Shown here in pieces: positions 37,041 to 46,095 of a stretch of 64,000 bases of DNA (positions are counted from its first letter, which is position 1; every line of letters starts with the position of its first letter). Both the position numbers and the translations under genes were made by a program. Source of the stretch: Cardiobacteriaceae bacterium TAE3-ERU3 (GTDB taxonomy: Bacteria; Pseudomonadota; Gammaproteobacteria; Cardiobacteriales; Cardiobacteriaceae). The notes below the pieces were generated by a model that saw only the letters and a list, made by a program, of their open reading frames with translations, did no database searches and had not been told where the DNA came from. The DNA is taken from contig JAHUUI010000004.1 in NCBI GenBank assembly GCA_019218315.1, positions 155,461 through 219,460 of the forward strand, read 5' to 3'.

Positions 37041-38714
37041 TTATGCGGCCTGTTTTTCTTCGCGCAATGCCTGCGAAACACCAACCAGTGCTGCGCGCAA
37101 CATTGCCGTCACAGTATCCGTGCTGTAAGCAATACCGGTGTAGAGCGTGCCATTGACGATCAGCTGCACATAAGCGACTGCTTTTGCGTCGGTTGATTGC
37201 GTCATCGCATGCTCGGCGTAGTTGGTGACGCTGATTTTCAAGCCACTGTATTGTTCAAGGCCATTAATGAACGAGCTGAGTACACCATTGCCGCTGCCGC
37301 TAATGGTGATTTGCTCACCGTGCTGGTCAAGTACCGCTTCCATGCTGTCCTGACGCGACTGACGACGAACCTGATAGTCTTCCAGAACCAACACACTGTC
37401 TTGCAGGTATTTGTCTTCAAACAGATTAATAATATCCTGCGACGACAATTCTTTCTGGGTACGCTCGGATTCCGCTTGCACGCGCTGCGCAAAATCGACT
37501 TGCAGCCAGCGCGGCAGATTGAGGCCGTAATCACGCGACAGGATATACGCCACGCCGCCCTTGCCAGACTGGCTGTTGATGCGCACCACATCCTGATAGC
37601 TGCGCCCGATATCGAGAGGATCAATCGGCAGGTAAGCCACTTCCCAAGTCGCACTTTCACCACGGTCGAGCGATTTCTTGATCGCATCCTGATGGCTGCC
37701 GGAAAATGCAGTGAATACCAGCTCGCCAACGTACGGATGGCGCGGATGCACCGGCAAATTGTTACACTCGCTGACCACATGCACAATTTCGTTCATGTTC
37801 GAAAAATCCAGCTCAGGATCAATACCGGTGCTGTACAGGTTCATCGCCATGACCATGATGTCCATATTGCCGGTGCGCTCGCCATTGCCGAGCAGCGTAC
37901 CCTCGATACGGTCAGCTCCAGCCAAAATCGCCATTTCTGCTGCTGCAACTGCGCAACCGCGGTCATTGTGGGTATGAATACTGATCACCACATGCTCGCG
38001 CTGCTTTAAGTGGCGGCAGAAATACTCTACCTGATCGGCAAAAATATTCGGCATCGATGCTTCGACCGTCGCAGGCAAGTTCAAAATCACCGCCTGACCA
38101 TTCTGCGGCTGCCACACATCGCACACCGCATCGCATACTTCGACTGCATATTCGGTTTCAGTCTGGGAAAAACTTTCCGGTGAATACTGGAACACCCACT
38201 CGCTGTCCGGATGCTGCGCCGCGTGATCCTTGACCAGCTGCGCTCCTTCAATCGCAATCTGCTTGATTTCCTCTTTTGACTTGGCGAATACCTTTTCACG
38301 CTGCACTTTCGACGTCGAGTTATACACATGCACCACGGCACGACGAACACCCTGCAAAGACTCGAAGGTACGCTCGATCAAATGCTCGCGCGCTTGCACC
38401 AGCACCTGAATCGTCACGTCATCGGGGATATGGCCTTCCTCAATCAGCAGACGGGTAAAATCAAACTCAATTTGTGAAGCAGACGGAAAGCCAATCTCGA
38501 TTTCCTTGAAGCCACACGCGACCAGGGTCTTGAAAAAACGCAGCTTCTGCTCAATCGTCATTGGGTCAATCAATGCCTGATTGCCGTCGCGCAGATCCAC
38601 ACTCGCCCAAACCGGTGCTTTAGTGATTGTTTTGTTTGGCCACTGACGGTCGGTCAGCTGCGGGGCAAATTCAAAACGGGGATATTTAGTATGGGTAAAA
38701 CGCGCTTGCGACAT
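37041..38714 (-). CDS. leuA: 2-isopropylmalate synthase (long LeuA form)
   Basis: First step of leucine synthesis: acetyl-CoA plus 2-oxoisovalerate. The 557-aa protein is the long form found in Pseudomonas and relatives, with the start KTITKAPVWASVDLRDGNQALI, the HMG-lyase-like catalytic barrel (SIHTHNDRG, LLGNGERTGN) and a C-terminal regulatory LeuA dimer domain from about residue 430 that binds leucine. GGAG precedes the ATG. Divergent from an lrp-type regulator, a likely control pairing. Confidence 0.96.
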   Translation of the reverse strand: MSQARFTHTKYPRFEFAPQLTDRQWPNKTITKAPVWASVDLRDGNQALIDPMTIEQKLRFFKTLVACGFKEIEIGFPSASQIEFDFTRLLIEEGHIPDDVTIQVLVQAREHLIERTFESLQGVRRAVVHVYNSTSKVQREKVFAKSKEEIKQIAIEGAQLVKDHAAQHPDSEWVFQYSPESFSQTETEYAVEVCDAVCDVWQPQNGQAVILNLPATVEASMPNIFADQVEYFCRHLKQREHVVISIHTHNDRGCAVAAAEMAILAGADRIEGTLLGNGERTGNMDIMVMAMNLYSTGIDPELDFSNMNEIVHVVSECNNLPVHPRHPYVGELVFTAFSGSHQDAIKKSLDRGESATWEVAYLPIDPLDIGRSYQDVVRINSQSGKGGVAYILSRDYGLNLPRWLQVDFAQRVQAESERTQKELSSQDIINLFEDKYLQDSVLVLEDYQVRRQSRQDSMEAVLDQHGEQITISGSGNGVLSSFINGLEQYSGLKISVTNYAEHAMTQSTDAKAVAYVQLIVNGTLYTGIAYSTDTVTAMLRAALVGVSQALREEKQAA

Positions 38715-38834
38715 GATGAACTCCGGTCATTAAAAAGTATGCACTTATTATAAAGGAGTCAGTGCGACAAAACTCACCAAAAATCTGCCATAATGGCGAT
38801 CTAATTAGCAATAATAACCACAAATGGATAAAAA

Positions 38835-39308
38835 ATGAGCGATACTCTCTACCAACTCGACGAAACCGACCGTAACATCCTGCGCATTCTTACTCGTGAC
38901 GGGAGGATCAACAACCTCGCTCTTGCCGAAGCTGTGCATCTCTCGCCGACTCCATGCGCACGGCGAGTAAAACGCCTCGAAGACCTCGGCATCATCGAAG
39001 GCTACCGCGCCGAACTCAACCGCGATGCGCTTGGCTATGCGCTCAGCGTATATATCGGCGTAACCATGGATAAGCACACCCCCGAACGCTTTGAGCACTT
39101 TGAAGCCGCAGTCAGCCAATTTCCTGAAGTTATTGGCCTCAGCATCGTTACTGGCCGCGCCGAAGACTTCCTCATCCATGTTGTGGTCAAAGACATGCCT
39201 GCCTATGAATCGTTCCTACTCGGCAAACTCACCCCGCTGCCCGGCGTGCAAAACGTCCACACCAGCTTTGAACTCCGCTCGGTCATCCGCCGCAGTCCAC
39301 AACCCTAG
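38835..39308 (+). CDS. Lrp/AsnC family transcriptional regulator
   Basis: A 157-aa regulator with an N-terminal winged helix-turn-helix (LDETDRNILRILTRDGRINNLALAEAVHLSPTPCARRVKRLE) shown in two parts: LDETDRNIL and LSPTPCARRVKRLEDLGII. A C-terminal RAM ligand-binding domain includes GRAEDFLIHVVV. It is transcribed away from leuA across a 120-bp gap, so leuA is a natural target; the effector could be leucine, but this is inference. Confidence 0.9.
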   Translation: MSDTLYQLDETDRNILRILTRDGRINNLALAEAVHLSPTPCARRVKRLEDLGIIEGYRAELNRDALGYALSVYIGVTMDKHTPERFEHFEAAVSQFPEVIGLSIVTGRAEDFLIHVVVKDMPAYESFLLGKLTPLPGVQNVHTSFELRSVIRRSPQP

Positions 39309-39331
39309 AAAAATGTATATGACAAATACTG

Positions 39332-39350
39332 CATAATGATAATCAGTATT
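39332..39350 (+). promoter_or_regulatory. Fur box upstream of the siderophore ABC operon
   Basis: This 19-mer matches the Fur consensus GATAATGATAATCATTATC at 16 of 19 positions. It lies 56 bp before the start codon of the binding-protein gene and 23 bp after the lrp-type gene, in the only promoter gap of the operon. Confidence 0.78.
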
Positions 39351-39405
39351 GTTTGTGCTATTCTTTGCGGCGCAAAACTCATTTAAAGAGGATAGACAAA
39401 TAAAA

Positions 39406-40353
39406 ATGAATAGATTTTTCCTAATTTGTGCTGCAGCTTTGACTGCAAGTGGCTTTGCCCATGCTCAAGATAAGGCTCAAGACAGCAACGATACCGCCGC
39501 ACACCTGCTCTCAGCTGAAGAAATTGCAGCATTTGTACCCAATATTGATGACTACCCGGCTGACCCGCAGCGCATTGCGGCAATGGAGTTTTCCTTTGTC
39601 GGCGGTGCTCTTGCAGCAGGCAAACGGCCTACCGCCATTTCTGACGACGGCAATCCTGAAAAGCTGATACCCGAATTCCGTGACGCAGTCGGTGAATACA
39701 CCTCGCTAGGCTCGCGTTACCAGCCCAATATCGAATCCATTGCCGATGCCAAGCCCGATCTGATTATTGCCGATAAAGATCGTCACACTGTCATCAAGGA
39801 CGACCTCGAAAAAATCGCCCCGACCCTGTTCGTCAAAAGCCGTGGCGAAGATTACTACGAGAACCTGCAAGCGGCACAGGTCATCGGCCATGTTCTGCAC
39901 CAAGACGACACCATGAGCAAATCAATTGAAGACCACTTGCAGAAAATGCGCGATGCACGCGACGCTTTGCAAGGCAGCAAAATGGCGGATGAAACCGTAC
40001 AGTTTGCAGTCATCACCGACAAAGGCATGTGGATGCACGGCCCGACGTCTTATGCCGGTACGGTTATCTCGTCGCTGGGTCTGAAAAGCCCGATTCCCGA
40101 GCAAACCGAAGAAGCCTATATCCCGACCAGCCTTGAGCAACTGCTCGCTGCTGATCCCGACTGGCTGCTGGTTGGCCGCTACAACGACCACACCGTCCTC
40201 GAAGACTGGAAAGACTCACCACTGTATCAGAACCTGAAAGCGGTCAAGAACGACCATGTGGTCGAAGTCGATTCATCATACTGGTCACTCAGCCGCAGCA
40301 TGCCGTCTGCTGAGCGCATGGCACAAGACCTGATCGCACACAGTCAGGAGTAA
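39406..40353 (+). CDS. Periplasmic siderophore-iron binding protein of ABC importer
   Basis: A 315-aa class III solute-binding protein with signal peptide MNRFFLICAAALTASGFAHA. The mature part has the FepB/FatB-type fold signs: MEFSFVGGALAAGKRP, YTSLGSRYQPNIESIADAKPDLIIAD split by the first lobe, and DPDWLLVGRYN near the C-terminus. It fits the catecholate/hydroxamate siderophore branch (FatB/CeuE/YclQ). I use the ATG at 39406; the frame extends upstream without a signal peptide. First gene of a four-gene operon behind a Fur box; no TonB receptor gene is adjacent. Confidence 0.88.
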   Translation: MNRFFLICAAALTASGFAHAQDKAQDSNDTAAHLLSAEEIAAFVPNIDDYPADPQRIAAMEFSFVGGALAAGKRPTAISDDGNPEKLIPEFRDAVGEYTSLGSRYQPNIESIADAKPDLIIADKDRHTVIKDDLEKIAPTLFVKSRGEDYYENLQAAQVIGHVLHQDDTMSKSIEDHLQKMRDARDALQGSKMADETVQFAVITDKGMWMHGPTSYAGTVISSLGLKSPIPEQTEEAYIPTSLEQLLAADPDWLLVGRYNDHTVLEDWKDSPLYQNLKAVKNDHVVEVDSSYWSLSRSMPSAERMAQDLIAHSQE

Positions 40354-40362
40354 ACCCCACTT

Positions 40363-41391
40363 ATGACGCGTTCAATACAGCCGCCGCGTTGGCGGCTGTA
40401 TGCCTTGTTCCTGCTCGCCATCACCGTGCTGCTGGCGGGCTTTGCCGTCGCACTGACCGCCTATTCGCATTTCCCATTGTCGCTCGCAGCGTTTGGCGAA
40501 TGGTGGCAAGGTGGCGAATCACTATCCACGCCGACACGGCTGGTCATCGACATCCGTTTGCCACGGGTATTGGTCGCAGTGTGTGTTGGCGCGAATCTCG
40601 CCATTGCCGGATTACTGATGCAGGCCATCACACGCAATCCGCTCGCCTCACCCACCATCCTCGGTATCAATTCCGGTGCTGCTTGTCTGGTCGCATTGGC
40701 ATCAGTCACAGCACTCGGCGACCTGCTGCCGACCACCTTGCTGCAAGCACTGATTGGTGCGATGATTGCCGCGACATTGGTCATGGTACTTGCCGGTTAC
40801 ACCAGCGACCGCCTCATCCACCCACTGCGCCTCATTCTTTCCGGCGTGGCGATCAACGCACTACTGCTCGGCGCGACCCGTGCCGCGCTGATTGTTGCCG
40901 ATGAAAGCAGCTTTGGCGTACTGTATTGGCTCGCGGGCTCAATCGCCAACAGCCGCTGGGAAAATATCCCGTGGCTGCTGCCCCTATCGCTGTTTGGTTT
41001 CACTTGGGCATGGTGGCTATCGCCACGGCTGAACATCCTGGCACTTGGCGACGACGTCGCCAGCAGCCTCGGCACCAACGTCATCAGCCTGCAACGCCAG
41101 TGCGCCAGCATCATCTTGCTGCTGACTGCTGCCAGCGTCGCCGTATCAGGGCCAATTGCCTTTGTCGGGCTGATTATCCCGCACGCAGCAAAAAAACTGC
41201 TGCTCGCCTGCCGCGCCCATTCATATCAACTGCTCATCCCGCTGGTCGCCATCCTCGGCGCTGCCCTGATGGCGTGGTCGGATGTACTCTCGCGCGCTGT
41301 TGCCTTCCCGGCAGAAACTCCAGTCGGCCTGCTCACCGCACTCATCGGCGCACCATTTTTCATCTTACTCGCCTGCAAGCGCCGCACATGA
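40363..41391 (+). CDS. Siderophore ABC importer permease (FecCD family), subunit 1
   Basis: A 342-aa inner-membrane permease of the BtuC/FecCD type with about ten helices. Landmarks are RLPRVLVAVCVGANLAIAG, the RNPLASPTILGI segment, and the coupling-loop region GPIAFVGLIIPHAAK that contacts the ATPase. It begins 9 bp after the binding-protein gene and its stop overlaps the start of the second permease (ATGA). Confidence 0.92.
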   Translation: MTRSIQPPRWRLYALFLLAITVLLAGFAVALTAYSHFPLSLAAFGEWWQGGESLSTPTRLVIDIRLPRVLVAVCVGANLAIAGLLMQAITRNPLASPTILGINSGAACLVALASVTALGDLLPTTLLQALIGAMIAATLVMVLAGYTSDRLIHPLRLILSGVAINALLLGATRAALIVADESSFGVLYWLAGSIANSRWENIPWLLPLSLFGFTWAWWLSPRLNILALGDDVASSLGTNVISLQRQCASIILLLTAASVAVSGPIAFVGLIIPHAAKKLLLACRAHSYQLLIPLVAILGAALMAWSDVLSRAVAFPAETPVGLLTALIGAPFFILLACKRRT

Positions 41392-42377
41392 CTATTTTCA
41401 TCCGCCATCGCATCATCACCGCCCTGACCCTGCTGCTCGTTTTGATGTTCGCCAGCATCTTTGTCGGCACCAGCGACATCAGCATCGGCAAAACCTGGCA
41501 GACAATCTACGCCTATTTTCACACCGGCACGCAGGATTTCATTCTCTGGCAACACCGCATTCCGCGCATCATCCTCGCTGCGGTTGCTGGTGCCGCACTG
41601 GGGCTATCCGGCGCACTGGTGCAAGGCATCATTCGCAATCCTCTCGCCTCACCCGACCTGATGGGTATCAGTGCCGGTGCAGGACTGTGCGCCACCGCCC
41701 TGATTATCTTCCTGCCCGCCGCGTCGCTTTGGTTACTGGCTGCCGCATCCGCAATTGGTGGCATCCTCGCCTTTACCATCATTCTCGCCCTCGCCGCATG
41801 GGCAAAGCCGACCCCGGCACGCCTCGCTCTGGTCGGCATCGCAGTCAGTGCCTTTCTCTCAAGCTGCACCAATTTCCTGCTCGTGATGTACCCGCTCGAC
41901 ATCAACGTTGCCATGCTGTGGCTCACCGGCAGCCTGTGGGGGCGTGGCTGGCAGCACATCCCGCTGCTGCTCTCAACCTTCATTATCCTCTTTTTCATCG
42001 CCTACTATCTCGCGTGGCGACTCGACGTCCTTGGCCTGGGTGACGACGTCGCTGCCCATCTCGGCATCCGCGTCACCCCGTTACGCCTCACGGCGCTGCT
42101 GATTGCCGTCATCATCGCCAGCCTCGCCGTATCCGTCGTCGGCACCATCAGCTTTATCGGGCTACTCGCACCGCATATGGCGCGCCTGCTCTGCGGGCAC
42201 AAACACCGCCTCATCTTGCCACTTGCCGCACTCATCGGCGCACTCGTCCTGCTCGTTGCCGATACCACCGCGCGCACCCTGTTTGCACCAATAGAACTGC
42301 CGGCTGGTGTCCTCACCGCGGTCATTGGCGGCCCTTACTTCATCTATCTTTTATCACGCTATCGAGGATGGACATGA
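41388..42377 (+). CDS. Siderophore ABC importer permease (FecCD family), subunit 2
   Basis: A 329-aa partner permease with the same FecCD signatures: HRIPRIILAAVAGAALGLSG, RNPLASPDLMGIS and GTISFIGLLAPHMAR. The ATG at 41388 overlaps the previous stop and sets the N-terminus just before the first helix. Two different permeases imply a heterodimeric channel. It overlaps the ATPase gene start by 4 bp. Confidence 0.92.
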   Translation: MTIFIRHRIITALTLLLVLMFASIFVGTSDISIGKTWQTIYAYFHTGTQDFILWQHRIPRIILAAVAGAALGLSGALVQGIIRNPLASPDLMGISAGAGLCATALIIFLPAASLWLLAAASAIGGILAFTIILALAAWAKPTPARLALVGIAVSAFLSSCTNFLLVMYPLDINVAMLWLTGSLWGRGWQHIPLLLSTFIILFFIAYYLAWRLDVLGLGDDVAAHLGIRVTPLRLTALLIAVIIASLAVSVVGTISFIGLLAPHMARLLCGHKHRLILPLAALIGALVLLVADTTARTLFAPIELPAGVLTAVIGGPYFIYLLSRYRGWT

Positions 42378-43150
42378 TAGACATCCAAAACATCAGCCTT
42401 GCTTACGGCGACGGCAAACACAGCAACACCATTATCGACGACCTCAAGACCACCATACCCGTCAATCAGGTCGTCGGACTAATCGGCCCCAACGGCTGCG
42501 GCAAATCCACCCTGCTCAAAGGCATCTCGGCCCTGCTCAAACCCGTTGCCGGACGCATTTGCCTCGACGGCAAAGACGTACACAGCTATAGCAACCGTGC
42601 CCTCGCGCAGCGCATATCCGTCCTTCCGCAAAACCTCACCCACCCCGAAGGGCTAACCGTCAAGCAACTGGTCGAATACGGCCGTACCCCCTACGTTTCG
42701 CATTGGGGGCGCCTCGGCAAAGACGACCACGAACACGTCCACGCCGCCATGAGCCAGGTTCGCATCCACGAATTTGCCGAACGCAGCCTCGAAGACCTGT
42801 CCGGCGGCCAGCGCCAACGCGCATGGATCGCCATGATCCTCGCGCAAGACACCGACATCATCATGCTCGACGAACCCACCACCTTCCTCGACATCGCCTA
42901 TCAAATCGAGCTGCTCAAGCTATTGCGCACGCTCAAAGACGGCGGCAAAAGCATTATTGTCGTCCTGCACGACCTCAATCAGGCCGCGCGCTACTGCGAT
43001 CACCTACTCATACTTGAGCAAGGTCGGCTACACAGCAGCGGCTGCCCGGCCGAGGTCATCACCACAGCCACCCTGAAAAGCGTATTCAACGTCGACGCGC
43101 AAATCATACCCGACCCGGTCGCGTATACCCCGATGTGCATCTATCTCTGA
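42374..43150 (+). CDS. Siderophore ABC importer ATPase (FecE/FepC family)
   Basis: A 258-aa ABC ATPase with Walker A GPNGCGKST, signature LSGGQRQRAW, Walker B IIMLDEPTTFLD and the switch His in VVLHDLNQAARYCDH. I place the start at the ATG at 42374, which overlaps the permease stop as ATGA and has GAGG six bases before it; an ATG two codons earlier is inside that ribosome binding site context. Powers uptake of iron-siderophore through the two permeases. Confidence 0.93.
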   Translation: MIDIQNISLAYGDGKHSNTIIDDLKTTIPVNQVVGLIGPNGCGKSTLLKGISALLKPVAGRICLDGKDVHSYSNRALAQRISVLPQNLTHPEGLTVKQLVEYGRTPYVSHWGRLGKDDHEHVHAAMSQVRIHEFAERSLEDLSGGQRQRAWIAMILAQDTDIIMLDEPTTFLDIAYQIELLKLLRTLKDGGKSIIVVLHDLNQAARYCDHLLILEQGRLHSSGCPAEVITTATLKSVFNVDAQIIPDPVAYTPMCIYL

Positions 43151-43462
43151 ACAAAGCGTATCCAAAATGGGGTTGTCTTCGCGCTATAAAGGCTTTAAGG
43201 TTGACGCATTTTCACAGTGCAGTGCCAAATGGAGCAGTACAGTCAAAATAATAAATTGTTTTATTTTTGAATTTTATAAATTCCTGTATCATTCATTGCC
43301 ATTACACCTCTTCAACACCACCTGTGAACAAACTGGTATAACGCACCTTCACTCAGCTACAGTGCAGTGATTTTTCGGGTAAGCGCAACTGCGCATCAAT
43401 ACGTGCTGTACCGATACTTAAACACGCAAATTTTGAATAACTGAATTATCGGGGAATCAACC
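43151..43462. other. Intergenic region between siderophore operon and MFS gene
   Basis: About 310 bp, AT-rich between 43240 and 43310. No terminator with a U-tract, no tRNA arms and no convincing open frame. A short GC hairpin (gcgca...gcgc, near 43383) precedes the MFS gene. Confidence 0.45.
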
Positions 43463-44734
43463 ATGTGGAACGCTTTACGCCGTCATAAAGTTCTGTTTTT
43501 CAGTATTGGACTGATGATGACTGGTACCGGCCTGCAAAACACCCTCATCGCCCTGCGCGGTGCGGCTGAGGGCTTTTCACAAAGCGAGATCGGCTTCATC
43601 ATGGCGAGCTTTTTCATCGGCTTTTTGGTCAGCGCACTGACCGCTGGCCGCTACATTGCCAATGTCGGGCATATCCGTGTTTTTGCCGCGCTTTCCGCAT
43701 TATGCTCAATCACTATTTTGCTGCACACCGTCTTTGTATCCGCATGGCAGTGGATGCTGATCCGCTTCATCACCGGCTTTTGCATATCCGGCCTCTACAT
43801 CATCTGCGAAAGCTGGCTTAACGCGCAAAGCAATAATCAGGATCGCGGCCAAGCCATGGCTGTTTACCTGATGACGATTTACGGCTCGGGCATGATCGGG
43901 CAGCTGTTCTTCAACTTCATCGCCCCGACCAGCTTCCTGCTCTTTTCGATCACGTCGATCGCGATCTCACTCGCCTCTATTCCGCTGCTGCTGACCCGCA
44001 TCAAAGCACCACCGATTGAGGAGCAGCAAGGATCCATGAGCCTGTTCAAGCTCTATCGCCGTTCGCCACTCGGCTTTATTGGCGTATTCGCTGCGAGCTT
44101 CTGCGTCGGCGTACTGACTTCGCTTGCCCCAGTCTATGCTGTCAATAGTGGTATCATCGAAAGCCGCGCCGCATGGGTCGTCATGGCGCTTAACCTCGGC
44201 GCACTGCTTTTCACTCTGCCAATTGGCCGCCTGTCGGACAAATTCGACCGCCGCATTATCCTTGCTGGTGCATCCATGATTGGCTGCTGCGCTGCGATAA
44301 CAGCACCTTTCGTCGGTAACAACCTACTCCTTCTACTGCCGCTATTCATCCTCGCAGGTGGGTTTATTTTGCCACTTAGCGGCATGTCCACCGCCTACAT
44401 CAACGACTGGCTTGAAAGCGGCGAAATCGTTCCCGCAGCAAGCACCATCGTATTGGTTGCCGGGCTAGGAGCTATTGCCGGGCCAATGATTACCGGCTTT
44501 TTGATGCAAACCATTGCCAATCAGGCATTCTTTATCTGCGTTGGTGCCGTCATGGGTAGTTTTTTCCTGTTCGCTCTCTACCGCATGACCCAGCGCTCAA
44601 CCGATACCATGCACGAGCAAAGCGTCACCTTTGCCCCAATGACCCAGCCACTCGCAGACTCGCTGGTGCAAGCTTTTGACGACCGCCAGCTGGAGTTTGA
44701 TTTCCATATGGACGAAGAAGAAACCACCACATGA
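43463..44734 (+). CDS. MFS transporter (YcaD-like)
   Basis: A 423-aa major facilitator with about 12 helices. The start (FFSIGLMMTGTGLQNTLIALR), RFITGFCISGLYIICESWLN and GRLSDKFDRR resemble the YcaD/COG0477 subgroup in which a conserved ESWLN segment follows helix 4. A 40-residue acidic cytoplasmic tail ends EEETTT. Substrate unknown. Confidence 0.87.
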   Translation: MWNALRRHKVLFFSIGLMMTGTGLQNTLIALRGAAEGFSQSEIGFIMASFFIGFLVSALTAGRYIANVGHIRVFAALSALCSITILLHTVFVSAWQWMLIRFITGFCISGLYIICESWLNAQSNNQDRGQAMAVYLMTIYGSGMIGQLFFNFIAPTSFLLFSITSIAISLASIPLLLTRIKAPPIEEQQGSMSLFKLYRRSPLGFIGVFAASFCVGVLTSLAPVYAVNSGIIESRAAWVVMALNLGALLFTLPIGRLSDKFDRRIILAGASMIGCCAAITAPFVGNNLLLLLPLFILAGGFILPLSGMSTAYINDWLESGEIVPAASTIVLVAGLGAIAGPMITGFLMQTIANQAFFICVGAVMGSFFLFALYRMTQRSTDTMHEQSVTFAPMTQPLADSLVQAFDDRQLEFDFHMDEEETTT

Positions 44735-44782
44735 CCTGCCGCTAAAGCATTTGGCAACAATCGGTTACAGCGCTAATATGGT

Positions 44783-44818
44783 AGCTGCCTAATGACATCC
44801 CTTACCCATAGAAGGCAG
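44783..44818 (+). promoter_or_regulatory. Hairpin enclosing the ribosome binding site of ltrA
   Basis: A perfect 7-bp inverted repeat (gctgcct/aggcagc) with a 22-nt loop lies just before the ltrA start. The right arm contains the AAGG-type ribosome binding site, so pairing would hide it. Confidence 0.35.
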
Positions 44819-44822
44819 CGTC

Positions 44823-46022
44823 ATGTTCGACATCAAAAAAATGCGTCTGCGCGATGCGCACGATCCCAACCGGGTCGCAACACCACTGGAGCTGCTGTTT
44901 GATCTGGTGTATGTGGTCGGCATTGCCACCACCGTAACCAGCCTGCACCACAGCCTGCTCGAGCAGCAACACATCGGCGACGGCATTTACCACTTCATTC
45001 TGGCTTTTTTCCTGCTCTGGAACGCATGGGCAAGCTTTACGTGGTTCGCCTCTTGCTACGACAGCGACGACCTCTATTACCGCCTCGCCGCATTTGTACA
45101 AATGCTCGGCTCGCTAATGATTGCAGTCGGCGTAAGCCAGCTGTTCGAGCACGGCTCGCTGACCATTGTCGTCGCCGGTTACACCATCATCCGCCTTGCC
45201 CTGATGAGCCAGTGGTTACGCATATACCGCGACGAACCGGCGCGCAAAACCGTTGCCAAACGCTATCTCATCGGCACAGCAATCGTACAAAGCTTGTGGA
45301 TACTGCGTCTGTTCTTCACCCCGGGACTAAAGGTACTCACCCTGTTTTTGCTCATCGCTGCCGAACTGCTGATGACGCGCTGGATTCACGAAGGCAAAAC
45401 AAATCACTGGAACCCGCACCACATCGCCGAACGCTACGGTTTGCTTGCCATCATCGTCCTCGGTGAAGGAGTTCTCGGCGCGATCAATACCATCAACGTA
45501 CTCTACAGCCACCATATTTACGACCACTGGCTGGACATCTTCTTCGTCAGCGCCGGCGTCATGGGGTTAATTTTCGCCCTGTGGTGGCTCTATTTCGACA
45601 CCCCGTTTGCGAAAATGCTGGAAAAGCGCACCGAACACAAATACGTTTTCCTGTTCAATTACGGGCATTTTTTCATCTTTGCTGCCCTGACCAGTGTCGG
45701 CACCGGGCTGGAACTGGTCGCCGACTCGCTCAATGACCCCGCACAGTTATCCCCAAGCTACACCATGCTATGCCTGAATGCAGCGATAGCGGTTTATCTC
45801 GTCGCGCTGACTTATCTGCAAATTCTTATGCAATACCGGCTACCACATGCGCTGCTGATTCTCGCAAGTTCGCTCGGGCTGCTGGTGCTGAGCCATATCG
45901 CCGTCTATAACGGCCTCTCGATCATCGTCGGCGTCTGGCTCGATATTGTGGTACTGATTTTCATGATCGGCTTTTTCAACCGCAACCGCCATCATCAATT
46001 TGGCGGCGCAGCGTCATCCTAA
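44823..46022 (+). CDS. ltrA: Low temperature requirement protein A (LtrA) family membrane protein
   Basis: A 399-aa integral membrane protein with about ten helices. The signature RVATPLELLFDLVYVVGIA after a short basic N-terminus, and ERYGLLAIIVLGEGVLGAI in the middle, define the LtrA family. The family is named for a Listeria gene needed at low temperature; its biochemical activity is unknown. Its TAA stop abuts a 73-bp inverted-repeat element. Confidence 0.9.
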   Translation: MFDIKKMRLRDAHDPNRVATPLELLFDLVYVVGIATTVTSLHHSLLEQQHIGDGIYHFILAFFLLWNAWASFTWFASCYDSDDLYYRLAAFVQMLGSLMIAVGVSQLFEHGSLTIVVAGYTIIRLALMSQWLRIYRDEPARKTVAKRYLIGTAIVQSLWILRLFFTPGLKVLTLFLLIAAELLMTRWIHEGKTNHWNPHHIAERYGLLAIIVLGEGVLGAINTINVLYSHHIYDHWLDIFFVSAGVMGLIFALWWLYFDTPFAKMLEKRTEHKYVFLFNYGHFFIFAALTSVGTGLELVADSLNDPAQLSPSYTMLCLNAAIAVYLVALTYLQILMQYRLPHALLILASSLGLLVLSHIAVYNGLSIIVGVWLDIVVLIFMIGFFNRNRHHQFGGAASS

Positions 46023-46095
46023 GGTCTGTTGACAACTAATTATGCTACGCGATTTTTGCATCGTTTTATCTACAAAAATCAAATGTCAACAGACC
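46023..46095. repeat. 73-bp nested inverted repeat, MITE-like, between the stops of ltrA and cca
   Basis: Perfect 12-bp terminal inverted repeats (ggtctgttgaca at 46023-46034, complement at 46084-46095) enclose a second perfect 8-bp repeat (gatttttg at 46051-46058, complement at 46073-46080). The dinucleotide TA occurs on both flanks (46020-46021 and 46097-46098). The element fills exactly the space between the ltrA stop (TAA) and the cca stop (TAG on the minus strand). It looks like a small non-autonomous insertion and could also act as a bidirectional terminator. Confidence 0.7.

Noticed and set aside
38824..38838. Upstream ATG before the lrp-type gene (38824)
   Set aside because: It meets a stop after three codons; the ATG at 38835 is the real start.
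46023..46095. Simple bidirectional terminator only
   Set aside because: The perfect 12-bp ends, TA on both flanks and exact fit between two stops point to an insertion; a terminator role is still possible.
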